Source of the DNA: Laccaria trichodermophora
Taxonomy: Eukaryota > Basidiomycota > Agaricomycetes > Agaricales > Hydnangiaceae
Length of the DNA stretch: 64,000 nt
Direction of reading: 5' to 3'
Assembly: GCA_018417955.1 (NCBI GenBank)
Contig: JACTVC010000001.1
Span: 1,550,001-1,614,000 of the forward strand
Shown: one piece after another, positions 53,163 through 64,000 of the stretch
How the letters are laid out: each line of letters starts with the position of its first letter
Position numbering within the stretch: position 1 is the stretch's first letter
Position numbers and translations under genes: made by a program
Notes under the pieces: generated by a model
Told to the model about the DNA's origin: nothing
The model's input: only the letters and a program-made list of their open reading frames with translations
The model's database searches: none

Positions 53163-53651
53163 ATGAGACCTCGACGCAAAACCCAAAACATTCTCTCTTG
53201 TGGGGAGGCCTTCGGCCCAGGCATCATCAACTCTTTGCAGCTTACCACGCTGCCAGGAACCCTTGGAGCTGCCTCATGGACGGGTGGGTCAACTGGCCAT
53301 GGTGTTTATGAGCCTGGAAGAGAACATGAAACTATTTCTCAGGAGATTACGCTTGGGGAGAGCTTTACAATCGTAAGTCTCGATTTGATTCCCGAAACAG
53401 AAGCGTGCAAACATCTGCAACACAATCTAAACCAGCTGCTGAAACGGCTTGATAATAAGAAACGTATGACAACCAGCCTTGATCCTAACCAAATCGCCAG
53501 CATTCGCGCACAGATCAAGGCATTACAAATTCCACTTTCTCAACGGATCTCAAGATTCTTTGACATTGGAGTCGAAAGGATCCTGAATGGAATAAGAAGG
53601 TGGAGACTGGGAAGTTGCGATAGTAGTGCGCCCTCGTCTGAACCCATGTAG
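53163..53651 (+). CDS. Hypothetical protein, doubtful
   Basis: Open frame of 162 codons: low-complexity N-terminus (CGEAFGPGIINSLQLTTLPG), then a plausible helical stretch (CKHLQHNLNQLLKRLDNKKR, IRAQIKALQIPLSQRISRFF). No family recognised. The preceding direct-repeat sequence may contain upstream exons but is not open. May be the remnant of the gene into which the F-box cassette went. Confidence 0.3.
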   Translation: MRPRRKTQNILSCGEAFGPGIINSLQLTTLPGTLGAASWTGGSTGHGVYEPGREHETISQEITLGESFTIVSLDLIPETEACKHLQHNLNQLLKRLDNKKRMTTSLDPNQIASIRAQIKALQIPLSQRISRFFDIGVERILNGIRRWRLGSCDSSAPSSEPM

Positions 53652-53807
53652 GGCGAGTTTTAGTGGCACTTCGGTACAAGTCGTCGTCTAGAAATTCGGC
53701 GTTACGATATGTACATTGTTGGCATGTTAATGGATTTGTGGTATGTAGTAGTCAAAATTCTAGCTAAGGCTTTTTCAAATGGTCTTGACTATGGTGACAG
53801 GTATTTG

Positions 53808-55467
53808 TTAGGTTTCCCTCTCCTGCAATCGTCCCTTGGTAAATGTTTCAAGCAGGCTGTCTGCCTCTTCCCACATCCTTGTGGTTTCTCTTGCAGCCTC
53901 AGGAACCCCATCACGGCAATCGTCAGCAAAATCGATCGTTTCAATCCTGGGGAAAATATCGGAAAGAAAAGCGGCGACAATGACTGGGTCATCGATGGGA
54001 GAGTCTACGACAGATAAGGTGTTCAAGGTATTATTGAACTTGACACCGAGATTTGACCTCGGCTGGGTATTTTGAGCGTCAAAAACGATGCTTACGTAGT
54101 GCAGCTCAGGACAACGTTGTGCGAAGGGAATGAGGTCCTCTGTTTTTATGTTTGGTGTTCTTGACAATGGATATGTATTGCCAAAATCGAGATGACGAAT
54201 CTTGGGCCAGGCATCAGCTAATCTGTTTATTCTGTCGCTCGTAAGTTGAATGTCAAAAGTAGGTTGGATATTAACAAATCGAAGATTTGTAAACACAGTC
54301 AAGACCTCGAGTCCAATGTCAGAATAGAGTGCTTCCGGCGGGTCCAAAGCATCGCCCAAGTCCTGCAAGAAAAGTTTTTCCAATGAGGGATGGTGAATGT
54401 GACGACTGATGGTATGGAAGAGCTCCCTCCACTGACGAGGATAGCAAAGATCCTCAACCCGAATTTCGAGATGCTCGACGGGACTGGAGGATAGGAGCTG
54501 CGCAAAAGCGATCGTTGCATTCATCGTCCTACAAGTGATTTCTAAATCTCGAAGAGCAGGGTACCCGCTGGTTGGGTTGCGCGTGACGATCGGCAAGTGT
54601 TGATCGTGACTATGCGTCAGATCTTCCAGAGAGTCAAGGGCAAGTCTTTGGAGGGAAGGGATTGTTGCAAGATGCTCGAGAGCTTCTTGCGTCAAACCAG
54701 TGACAGATAGAGACTGAAGCCGGTTCCATTGGCAAATGACAGAAGAAATACCACGTCGATCTTTGGAGTTGGAGGATTGGAAATAAAATGTCAATCCTTT
54801 CAGGGCTGGACAAGAGTTGAGAAGACCGGAGAGTATGGAGGGAGGACATGCACTGTCGAAGGTATGATAGAGAATGATGGATAATGTGGCGAGTTTGGGA
54901 GAAAAGAAGAGATAGATGCACTGAAGCATCAACCACTCCACTTCTTTTGTGGTCATTCGATAAGCCCACCAAAGGTCCTCAATATTTGGAAGGAGGGGCC
55001 TCATATGTAATGTGGCCATGCTTAGAGCTTGAAGAGCCTCAACGTCAACAAAAGACGCGGACTTCAATGAGTCCACATGAACTTTGCGTATTCGTTGGGC
55101 ATAAGATGGTAATCTTGTCAAGTCAGAGAGTAAGATTGGCCTGCGCAAACACTTCGGGTCAAGAAAATCAGAATGATTCCGCTAAAGTATAGTTGAATTT
55201 GCGAGCGTACCAATACGTTAACTTGGCGGGACCAATCCTTTGCCTTCATCTCAAACAGGTCGGACGGCATCGTGCAGAGAAGCGGACGCAATCCCTCGAT
55301 CTCACGCCAAAGAACGTCAAGAGCTGGTCCTTCGAAGGCGCGACATGTACGAGCAAGGGATGCCAAAGTTCCCAACCGTGGCGTTTCGTAATCATGCTTC
55401 AAGACCTCGCATACTCAACGCATACTAGTCCAAAGAGCTCTGGAACAAGAAGGCACCAATGAACCAT
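53808..55467 (-). CDS. F-box/LRR protein, N-terminus uncertain
   Basis: Main exon 53808 to about 55150 (RRPILLSDLTRLPSYAQRIR) is an LRR-like body (SLQRLALDSLEDL, WPKIRHLDFGN, CPELHYVSIVFDA) typical of basidiomycete F-box proteins. An upstream exon holds ETPRLGTLASLARTCRAFEG and PALDVLWREIEGL, the end of an F-box, followed by LCTMPSDLF. The F-box beginning (MVHWCLLVPELFGLV, M at 55467) lies in a frame that meets a stop at about 55399, one base out of phase with KHDYETPRLGT. So either there is a one-base break or the protein starts at 55402 with an incomplete F-box. The intron near 55190 is unusually short. Confidence 0.65.
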
Positions 55468-55719
55468 CGCTTTCGTTGGAACTGCGTTGACAGCCTTAGT
55501 TCGAGGTGAGGTTCGAGCAATTTTCTTCTTAGACTTTAACGGCATCGAGGCAGTTGACAGGAGAAAGTGGGATGGCGGAGGTAATAAGAGAGTGGCAAGA
55601 GACGAGTAAACGCTGAACGCGCTGAATGTTGACGTTGAGAGATATAAGTTGTATACGTATCTCATGAAAATAGCGAGCAGAGTGTCTAAACCAGTCGAAA
55701 ACTTGGTACATATACTCAT

Positions 55720-56134
55720 CGTTCAAATCTTCAACGTTCAACGTTCAACGATCATGCATTCATGCATTCATGCGCATGCGTACATTACATACTACATAAA
55801 GGGAGGTTGTACGACATAAAGGTATTCTTGGTTAGTGTAAGTAAATGCAGTTCTTGACAACATACAAAGTCTTTCAAGGCTGTAAATGTGAAGTGCAAGG
55901 GTAAGTCAACTATGTAGGATGAATGAATATAAAGAAAAAGTTCAACTTGTAGAGAAGAAGAGAATGCACGATTAACCTAGTGATACATTTATTTAAATAT
56001 GCTGCAATCGATTCGATTCAATAGCCCGTGAACCGGGAAAGACGAAAGAAAAGCAAAAAAAAGGAATGGGAAAGAGGAATTCCACTTCTGCAGGGTTCCA
56101 GAAACCCAGAAAAGGCACGTACACTCCGACACTC
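55720..56134. other. Intergenic, short AT-rich stretch with small repeats
   Basis: About 415 bp. Near 55725-55780 are tandem cgttcaa and tcatgcat(t) motifs. Otherwise no gene recognised; contains the 3' region of the DUF6593-like gene. Confidence 0.5.
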
Positions 56135-58078
56135 CTATCCCCCACCTGCACTCCTCCGTCTATCAAACGCAATGCTATCATACGCCGGAGGGGGCACATC
56201 AAACACCGCCGTCTGGGGCAACGGCTCAGGCGGCAAGTCCCGCGCATTGCTGCTCGTAAGGAGGTGCACCCACCGCGTCAAGTCCTCCGCAGAACCTTTA
56301 GTAAGCGGCGGTCGTTGGCGATGCGGGTCTTGTGTAATGGGGGTATGCGGTGTGAGCGATGGAGTCAAATGGGTCTGGGTGGACGGTGTGGAAGGGGAAA
56401 GTGGGGGAGGGGAGAGTGAGCCGGGGGTGGGTGGTAATGAGCGTTGTGTACGAGTAGTCGTCGACGTTGTTCTGTGTACGGTTATGGATGGAGAGAGTAT
56501 ATTCGCGTGACTCTGTGCGCGCTTCAGGGTCATCGCGCGAATGTCAACGTCATTTTCATCGATCGTGTCAGGATTCGCCGCCCATCGGGGAACTCGGGGA
56601 AGTGGTCTTGCGCCTATTGTTGTGGTTTGACTTGGCGCGTGTCCGGGGTATAGCGGCGAGACCTCAGCTGGGAGAGTCTGGGTAGTAGTGGACATGGGAT
56701 CTTTATTTGTCTGTTGGATGACGCCTTTGGGTGGGATGAGGGATAGACTCGTATAAGTACTCTGCCCAGTGGAAAGTGGTAGTAGCCGAGAGCTGGAAGG
56801 AGATGAGGGCGTGGATGGCCTTGAAGTAGGAAGATGTCTAGCATTTTGAAAAGACTGGGTATGCTTGAGAGGTATTATGGGTATAGGTGGGCGGTTTTTG
56901 GAATAAAATAGTGGGTCGATGTATGTGTGCGATGGGGCCGAGAGATCCGTTAGTGGTGAATACATCGACTCCGCCGAAGGACTTGGGGGGCGTGTGGGAC
57001 CTTCCGAGTCGTCGTCTTCGTCCGAGAGAGATAGCTCTGATCTCAAGTGACTGTGGTTGTCCTTCGAAACTGGTGTGGGAGGGACCTCAGCATCGTCCGT
57101 CAATGTCGGATACAAGGGCACCCCAAACATGACCTTCCGCCACTGTGAGTCGCTCAGTCCTGTCTCTAAACCTGCACGCCCATTATTTTTATCAGTGGGC
57201 AGCTCTTCTTCATTGTACTTTCGCACCACCATCCACTCCTGTACGTCTGTGACCAACAAAAGTGCCGAAATAATTAGGTGGTCTAGCAAGACGATGGAGA
57301 CCCCCTGGTGGATGTGGAGGGAACGTGGGTCGTGTTTGTCGTGTAGCGTTTCGAATATGGTGATCTTTGGGGGAGAGGAAGGGGAGGCAGCGTCAAGGGT
57401 TGCGATGGGACCTTTGACGGAGGGGGTGGTGCACTGTTGAGTAAATAAAATAAGTTAGTGAGTGTCAGTATGAGGATGGGGATATAAGACGGACCCAGTA
57501 TGAGCCGTTACGCCGCTGTTTCCATTGCATGTGGTGTGAGTAGTTGGGGATATTGAACTTGCGGCCGGAGCTGTTAGAGAGGGATAGTGAGAGCCTCGTC
57601 AACAGGGAAAGAGTGATATCAACCTCAGTTGTGTTGGCGGCCTCAAAAAGTTGTCTCCATCATTCCACCACGTACCCTTCATCTGTAACAGCACACCGCT
57701 CGACGCTTCCTTCCCTTTCACTCTCGTCGGGAGCGTTTTCGGCCACTTTATACACGCAACATTGACCGAAGCATTATGTGCGTCCGTTCGAATGACAGAC
57801 GTAGTGCACTCGGACGTCTGGATGGTGTACACTGGTTTGTCGGAGCGATTGTCCTTGACGACGGACTCTAGGAAAGACGGCGAAGAGAGGGAGAGTGTTA
57901 GTAAGGAGAGCTTTTCGTGGCCTGGGTGATTGTCATCTACAACTCCTCCCCGTCGCCGGCGATACGGAAGCCGAACCGATGCAGAGAAACGAGAGGAGAG
58001 CGACGATGAGTGAGTGGACGTGGATGGCTCCGAACCACGGCGGTCATAAGTGAAGTCGTTCTTCACAGTCTCGAGCAT
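56135..58078 (-). CDS. DUF6593-like protein with long Ser/Thr/Pro tail
   Basis: Start at 58078 (MLETVKNDFTYDRRGSEPST). The N-terminal half follows the pattern of fungal DUF6593 proteins: LSLSSPSFLESVVKDNRSDK, PVYTIQTSECTTSVIRTDAH, VNVACIKWPKTLP, then FNIPNYSHHMQWKQRRNGSY and SVKGPIATLDAA across introns. VSIVLLDHLIISALLLVTDV is a hydrophobic end of that domain. From about 57130 onward the protein is disordered, rich in Ser, Thr and Pro (SLSDEDDDSEGPTRPPSPS, SLPPTPGSLSPPPLSPSTPS), ending PPPAYDSIAFDRRRSAGGG. PPxY is a possible WW or arrestin/Nedd4 contact. Function unknown; family call from pattern only. Confidence 0.7.
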
Positions 58079-58529
58079 TTCGGAAAAGAGGGAAGAAGAA
58101 GGATCATAATCAGGAACTAGCGCCTCTCTTTCAAATGAAATGCGATATCAGCCATGTGTTGAAACTTGAAAGTGTCAGTGGCAATCGGGAGGTTGCCCGA
58201 GCGTGCCAGATTGATGCTAGCGCCAATGCCATGTGTCCTAATCTCCGGACATCAGAAATATATCCCACTGTGGTTTTGTCAGATCTAACTCGGCGGTATC
58301 GTCTCCGTTTCGCTGGAATTTTAGTTACGACAACTCACTGGATTTATTGAAGAACTTCAACATGGGGAAACCGCCCGTTGGAATGTAGCGATTATTCAAA
58401 ACAGGGGTCGAGGCAGAGCACAAATGATTGAGTGAACGTGACGTGACAAATTAAACGTGACGACTCTTCTGCACAACAATCTCAAACAACACCATTCATC
58501 GCGCTCTTGAACCAAAACCACATCGTCGC
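58079..58529. promoter_or_regulatory. Divergent intergenic region DUF6593-like / CHZ1
   Basis: 451 bp between two start codons pointing apart; should hold both promoters. No further feature recognised. Confidence 0.45.
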
Positions 58530-59022
58530 CATGTCGTCCAATGTAACAAGCTCGTCTGGCAACAAGTAAATTCTTGTTCTCGTGCACCACATTCTGTGCT
58601 GACGCGTTGGGCTTTGCCAGGAATAAAACTAGCCACGCCAACGCGTCACCTTCCAGCAAAGGCAAAGCAAAGGCGAAAGCTGATCATCCCATGGACGAAG
58701 ACGAAGAGGACGAAGAGGAAGAAGAGCAAGGCGGCTCGGACGAAGAAGAGGACGATGATGAGGTACATAACACGTCGCGCCTTCTTTTCTCGCGCCTTCC
58801 TCCCTGAGTCAGATCAATCCTAACCAACCACACATAAAACAGGACGATGAAGCCCTCGAAGAGATAGACCCATCCGTCATCCTTCCGCAGGGCCGGCGCA
58901 CCCGCGGTGTTAGGGTCGACTACACCTCCAAAGAGGCCCTCGCCAAAGCCGGGTTCAAGGGAAAAGAGGACCTCGAGGAGGATGATACTGAAGACGATCA
59001 CGACGTTCAGATGAAAGATTAA
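58530..59022 (+). CDS. CHZ1: Histone H2A.Z chaperone Chz1
   Basis: Nuclear chaperone delivering H2A.Z-H2B to the SWR1 remodeller. Exons 58530-58564, 58621-58762 and 58843-59022 join to MSSNVTSSSGNKNKTSHANA, then a Lys-rich patch, a strongly acidic run (MDEDEEDEEEEEQGGSDEEE) and the CHZ motif EIDPSVILPQGRRTRGVRVD followed by YTSKEALAKAGFKG. Acidic C-terminus. Length (about 118 residues) fits the family. Part of exon 1 to intron 2 is duplicated at 62686-62862. Confidence 0.92.
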
Positions 59023-60480
59023 CAAAGCCAACGTGGCTTGCTAACTGTGAAAGAGAGGTTGTATAAAATCGCTTATGTATGTCTCTTGCGCTACATCAAT
59101 CTGGCTGGTCGCTTATCAGATCTTTGTTCCCCACAGTATCCCCCGTGTTTTCTTTAGTGTTGTGTGTTGCTGCGAATATCTGTATCAATGCGATGGCCTT
59201 GCTGTTATTGAATTTCATTATGAACTGGGATACTATCTGCGACCCTCACAACGGTGATAACTGGGTGATAATCGCCTCAGTGTTGAACGTTCCTTTCAAG
59301 GAGGAGATGATTTCATTTACCCTATACTGACAATTATCTTCATTCATGTCGTTCGTTTGGCACCCTGCACAGGCTTCCAACCTTCCCGGATTCTTACCAC
59401 CAAGCATGAAAACTGTCAACCGCAGACCATTTTGTAAGAAATATCCTTTTACGCATCTCCGGGATGACTCACGACGGGGTTTTGTTTCCGTCGCTTGCAT
59501 AGCTTCAGCCTTCGAAGCTGTAGATGTTTCGCTTATGGCACCTTCTAGCACCCACGCGTCTCACCCCTTGGATGATCAATGGCGAAGTGATCTGCACGTT
59601 CAAAATGTATTGCCCTAGCAATTGCATTGTGCGTTTTTCCTCCGCCTGCAGCGGACGCATATCTCCATCTCTCCATCAAGTAACTGAACAACTCGGCAGA
59701 CATCAGTGTCAAGTGAGATCTGTGTTGCGTTGCGACCATGACATTTCGTTCGCCCCTATCATACCTACTCATAACGATGGCCCTCAAGAGGAAATTGGAA
59801 AGTGGGTAATTTGTTGACAATTCCGTCAAGGCTCAAGTTGGGCTCAAGGTGTCACCTAGAGTAACCTCGGGATTTCCAACCTGAACGCCGCCCGCAAAAC
59901 CCTAATTAAGCAAATTCGTTCACAACTGCAAGCGGGACGCGTCAGCGGAAATCCCTTGTTTATTTTCATTTACGGATTTCGAGGGAGTGTTGCGACTTGC
60001 TTGTAGGTCCGTGGCCGGCCTGCAACGGTCATTGACCTGAGTAGGTGCATGCATACATACGCTTGCGGCGAAAGGTACCGACCGTGATGAGCAACGGAAT
60101 AATAGTGTAGGCGTAGGCTTGAGATTGAAGGGGTCGTCGAATGTTAGAATGGTGCGGGAGCGTTCTTGTCACCAAGATTCCGAGTAGTACGGGGGGCAGC
60201 AAGGTCAATAAACAAGGGTATGTGGATGGATATTTCTCTACCCTTACGGTACAGGGGGGTATACACTAAAAGTCCAGCATTAGGCTACAACAGAATGAGA
60301 GGCCTCGATGATCATCATACATGATATTCAGGTACGAAAGATATCAACAGGTTTTGAAAACCCAAAATAAAACCATGCACAATAACGAAGAAGAAAGAAA
60401 CAAAGACGACCTGCGGAAAAATGAAAGGTCAGATAATTGACAACATCGACGAAACCACACAATGACTCACGTAAAAAGTC
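59023..60480. other. Intergenic with a dispersed repeat, no gene recognised
   Basis: About 1.46 kb between CHZ1 and the receptor stop codon. Contains the dispersed repeat 59474-59750; the rest has no convincing coding frame. Confidence 0.5.
59474..59750 (-). repeat. Dispersed repeat, copy B
   Basis: Related to 47983-48176, with extra internal sequence. Minus-strand reading gives MSAELFSYLMERWRYAS, akin to copy A. Not assigned to a known element. Confidence 0.55.
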
Positions 60481-62171
60481 TTAACCAGGAAGCCGCCCAT
60501 AATCCTCCTCCTCATCCTCATAAGAATTCGACCTCCCATGCATCAACCCTTCATTCCTCAACGCACTCGAAGTGGGCGGGTACCCCATCCCACTCCCACT
60601 ACCCCCAGTCCCAGGTCTCATCATCCCATCACCCCCACCCGCACTACCCCCAGTCCCAGGCCTTGGCACAAGCCCACCAGGAACAGCCGGATACCTCAAC
60701 GTCGCACTCTGATGATCAATCGACAAGCTCCTCGGGTCGAAATCCGATAAACTCCCCTTCTGGTCCGGGTCTTCAATAATCCGATTAGGTAGGTGTCCAT
60801 ATTTAGTGGTATTTTGGTGGGGTGAGGAGGGCGATTCGGCGAGTTCGACGTCGGCTGGGCCGATGACCATTGCTGGGCGGGTGAGGAAGAAGAGGAGGAG
60901 GTTGAAGAGGCCGGAGAGGGCGTAGAGTGCTGAGGCGAAGAGGGTGAATTGGTAGGGGATTGTGTAGCCGCTGAAGTAGAACCAGCGGGAGAAGGTGTTG
61001 GGAAGGACGCAGCCGACGTAGACTGCTGGGTAGCTGTTGTTTGATGTTAGCAGTGTTCTATGAAAAGAGTGGAAAGAAAACGGACAAAAGCATCATTCGG
61101 GCAATCTTCTTATTATCCCTCTCTTCCTCCGTGTCGCCCCCGGAAAGATCCAAATGAGCGCGAGCCTTGCCATGCCAGTAGAGGCCATCGTCGTCAATGA
61201 TAACATACCCCTGTATGACTAAAAACATAAAGCCATACAGGAGGATGAGGGCCACCGCCGTGGACCAGACCCATAGATACTCCGACACGATCTGCTCGGC
61301 TTTGTATTTGTTGACGATCCAACACCAGTACGAGCCTGGGTCGGCGCCGTAGTAGACGTCGTGGCGGAAGACTGCGTTGGGTATGCCGACGACGAGAGCG
61401 GTGAATACCCAGATGCCTAGGATGACGAATTTTGAAAAGTTTTGAGGCATACGCCATCGGAGGATTAGGATGGCGAAGGTGTGCAGGGCGATGGCCTGAA
61501 GATACGTGTTAGATTAGGATTTGATGAAGCTGGTATGCATAAACGTACCATCGTTCTGAAAGAATACAGAATGAGTTGGGATTGGGCTAATGAATGGCTG
61601 AAATGACTTACGTGAGGGCCACGCCGTTGATGCCCACCTGCTTCAGAGCAGCCTGGGCCGTGCAAAGGTGTCCTTCAGTGATTTTCTGTCGTTCGTGGTC
61701 ATTTAGTGTTGTCGTAAACGGCGGCTCTAGGCAAAACTCACGGCATCTGCAATCCATCTGATGCTGGGAATATTTCCTAGGAAGGAGCATGTGAGATCTG
61801 TGTGCATTCATTCATGAAAGAAGAAAACCTACCGAGAGCTTGAATGAGGTCCGCAACCATGAGATTTAAGAAGAGACCGGAGTCTGAGACGGATGCTTCG
61901 CTTTTGCTGCTCAATGTTCGTCTCGACCATTTCACCTTTGAGTCAAGTTCAGCTGGGAAGCAAAAAAAAATTATAAAAGGAAAGTCGCGACGCACGAGGA
62001 TGTAGGTCACGATGACCGTTACAGATAGGGCAGAGAGGCTGTAGGGCGGATTATCTGGTGAGTTGTGGGAAGGGTACGCGCTTGGAAGGGTACTCACATT
62101 GAGGACTGGACAGAGAAGGTGACACCTAGCCGCTCACCGAAGGAAAACTCTTTGGGCGTCAACGTCGACAT
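60481..62171 (-). CDS. Seven-transmembrane receptor, Git3/cAMP-receptor-like GPCR
   Basis: Start at 62171 (MSTLTPKEFSFGERLGVTFS). Hydrophobic segments occur in order: SLSALSVTVIVTYILVR, GLFLNLMVADLIQALG, HLCTAQAALKQVGINGVALT, AIALHTFAILILRW, FVILGIWVFTALVVGIPNAV, YLWVWSTAVALILLYGFMFL, and after a cytosolic loop (GGDTEEERDNKKIARMML) YPAVYVGCVLPNTFSRW with a last segment ALYALSGLFNLLLFFLTRP. GHLCTAQ supplies the TM3 Cys and SYWCWIV the loop-2 Cys. The tail is long, Gly/Ser-rich and acidic (SYEDEEEDYGRLPG). Resembles fungal Git3/class V receptors; ligand unknown. Confidence 0.8.
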
Positions 62172-62685
62172 GGTGGTGGTCGGTTGATGGTCCTAAGAAA
62201 GATCGCCTTCATTGACGGGCCTTATGTATGAACAGTATTATTGACAGCGGCAAGGGGTATGTAGACCTGGGCAGACCCATGATCAGTTATTGCTGTGCCG
62301 CCTTGTCTTTGGAATGCACAGCACAGTCACAGCACCCGTCCTGAAAGAACAAGCTTCCAGATTGCCCAGGTACATGTTGATTGGAAATTGTTGGTAGTGA
62401 ACTTGAGGATCTTTTGGTGGCGCCGCGACAGAAATATTTGATCTTCATTTTGTAGGCTGAATGGATTATGGGCTGAGTGTGTAGTCCCAAAGTTACTTGC
62501 TCAAGCGCTCAAGCTCAAGGACAAGGTGAATTGAAGGCTGTTGTTGAGGAAAGGGCCATGATCGGTGTTATTGATGACACATTCCATATAGTTTGATCGG
62601 AAGTGGTAGCGATTGGATCAATGAGCCTTATATGGTTAACACTGTAAGTATACTCAAGTTATCTTCAACCACAACGATACAAGCC

Positions 62686-62862
62686 GGTCTAATAACAAGT
62701 AAATTCTTGTTCATACACACCATGCTTTGAGCTTACGCGTTGGGGCTGTCAGGAATAGAAGTAGCCAACGCGTCACCGTCCAGCAAAGGCAAATAAGAGG
62801 GACGCGGCTCGGAAGAAGTCGAGGAGGTATATAACGCGTTTTTCTCGCGCCTTCCTTCGTGC
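62686..62862 (+). pseudogene. CHZ1 fragment (exon 1 end to intron 2 start) before the kinase gene
   Basis: Repeats 58553-58806 with an internal deletion of the Lys-rich/acidic segment. Shared stretches include aacaagtaaattcttgtt (exon 1/intron 1 junction), cgtcacc(t/g)tccagcaaaggcaaa and ctcgcgccttcct from intron 2. Because introns are present the copy is DNA-mediated. It lies 24 bp before the kinase start and probably serves as its leader or promoter. Confidence 0.75.
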
Positions 62863-62885
62863 TCACCGATTTTTCAAGCTTTCGA

Positions 62886-64000
62886 ATGCTTGCTCTCCTT
62901 CGACTTGGAAAAAGCCGGTTACATTCCCCTACTCACAAAATTTTCACTCCAGTCCTGCGTCGTATTTCCACGACGATGGCCCCTCGGGCTCGTTTCCTTC
63001 CTTCGTGCCTTGACGGGATCGAGGATGTCGAAGATTACCAACCCGGTGGATACCACCCAATATCCATTGGCGACGCCTTCGACAATGGACGTTTCAGGGT
63101 CCTTCATAAACTCGGATCTGGAGGCTCCTCTGTTGTTTGGCTGGCTCGCGACCAGCGGGGAGACGGAGGTAAACTCGTCACGCTCAAAGCAATGCGCGCC
63201 GACATCTCCTCATCCTTCAAAGACCCAAGCGAAATCCCCGAACTGGCTATATCCCAAAAATTAAGAGCGTCTCTACCTCCTTCCGAGAGTGTCGCCTTCC
63301 AGACTGTTGACCACCATTTCTTCGTACAAGGTCCGAATGGCTCCCACCTATTTCTTATATTCCCTCTTGCTGGCCCCAGCGTCCTTGCTGTCTCAGAGTC
63401 TAGTCGACGATCAAGTGCAGATTTGGCTAGGAAGGTCGCGAAACAGACGGCGATGATGTTATACCACATGCACTGCGCCGGCGTCGTTCATGGAGGTAAG
63501 CAAGCAGTTCTTCTGCCTCTTCCTCAACGATGTCAGTTGATTCCTTCTATGTAGACCTGACCACATCGAACATCTTGTTTCGCCTATCACCCCACGTCAC
63601 CAACTGGTCAGACGCCGAGGTATACGCCCATCTGGGACATCCAGAGACAGAGGACGTCGAAACCCCTGACGGACAACCGCCAGGCCCACACGCACCACCC
63701 GTACTCGTTGCACCCATCGACAACTCCAAGATATCCCACGCAAACCTTCTTCAAGAAAACATCATCGTCAGTGATCTCGGGCAATCTTACCTCACCGCCT
63801 CCCCACCACCGTCCTACGAGCCACGTACAATACTGAATTACGAGTCGCCCGAAGCACGGTTTGAAGGTCTCGCAGGGCTAGAGGCAGACATCTGGTCTCT
63901 CGGATGCGCGATCTTCGAAATCCGCGCGGGGTTTGCTCTATTCGAACCGTTTTTTGCAAGTGACGTCGATATTCTCAGGCAAATGGTTGAGACCCTGGGA
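62886..64000 (+). CDS. SRPK-like serine/threonine protein kinase, N-terminal part
   Basis: SR-protein-kinase-like catalytic domain as expanded in basidiomycetes. Start at 62886 (MLALLRLGKSR) or 62976 (MAPRARFLPS). Motifs: YQPGGYHPISIGDAFDNGRF, glycine loop LGSGGSSVVWLA, Lys in LVTLKAMRADIS, hinge LIFPLAGPSV, catalytic loop HG|DLTTSNILF across an intron, DLG in place of DFG (IIVSDLGQSY, as in SRPKs), activation-segment end YESPEARFEG, then EADIWSLGCAIFEIRAGFAL. The spacer between lobes is short. Continues past the window edge. Confidence 0.88.

Noticed and set aside
56028..56510. Plus-strand frame opposite the DUF6593-like gene
   Set aside because: Mirror of the Pro/Ser-rich tail; no start context or domain.

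Overview
The window is nuclear DNA from a filamentous basidiomycete, most likely an Agaricomycete. Most genes are cut by many short phase-preserving introns (about 50-70 nt, GT..AG, CTNAN branch points). Typical families are present: expanded F-box proteins, a DUF6593-like protein, aminoglycoside-phosphotransferase-like (APH) kinases, a P-loop GTPase and Plavaka transposase remains. The two tRNA-Val genes carry eukaryotic introns at position 37/38.

Layout. 1-14 kb is an ordinary gene-dense block: an MFS permease (partial), DNA topoisomerase III, UTP25, LTO1, two tRNA-Val(AAC) genes and muskelin. 14.5-18.3 kb is a secreted subtilase. 18.4-25.8 kb holds APH-type kinases, most of them decayed, around F-box genes. 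26.4-31.1 kb holds a Ctr copper transporter, another F-box gene, a Yippee protein and proteasome subunit alpha4. 31.6-47.9 kb was once a tandem array of three A1 aspartic proteases; the middle copy is split by a block of about 10 kb. That block carries a decayed monooxygenase-like stretch, a P-loop GTPase gene and a Plavaka fragment. 48.4-64 kb has a gluconokinase, an RRP9 pseudogene, two more F-box genes, a DUF6593-like gene, the histone chaperone CHZ1, a seven-helix receptor and the 5' part of an SRPK-like kinase.

The most unusual object is inside the GTPase gene (38.0-42.4 kb). Between two well-conserved coding exons lie 2.6 kb that can be read as 37 consecutive intron-like segments. Each begins GTRNGN (mostly GTAAGT) and ends AG, and most contain a TGCTGAC-type branch site. 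They are separated by 36 spacers of exactly 3 nt. The core is a 70-bp tandem repeat (67-nt intron plus one codon); the units at both ends have diverged but keep the splice signals and the 3-nt spacing. None of the 36 spacers is a stop codon. This looks like a tandemly amplified introner whose exons are single codons.

A second pattern is that two of the three closely related single-exon F-box genes sit in inserts of about 1.54 kb, each flanked by 0.74-0.82 kb direct repeats. In both loci the left repeat is truncated at the insert and the right one continues. Fragments of neighbouring genes (CHZ1, gluconokinase, F-box, a tRNA 5' half) are scattered nearby, so the region has been heavily rearranged by DNA-level duplication. 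Genes were read by eye; exon borders were worked out only where stated.
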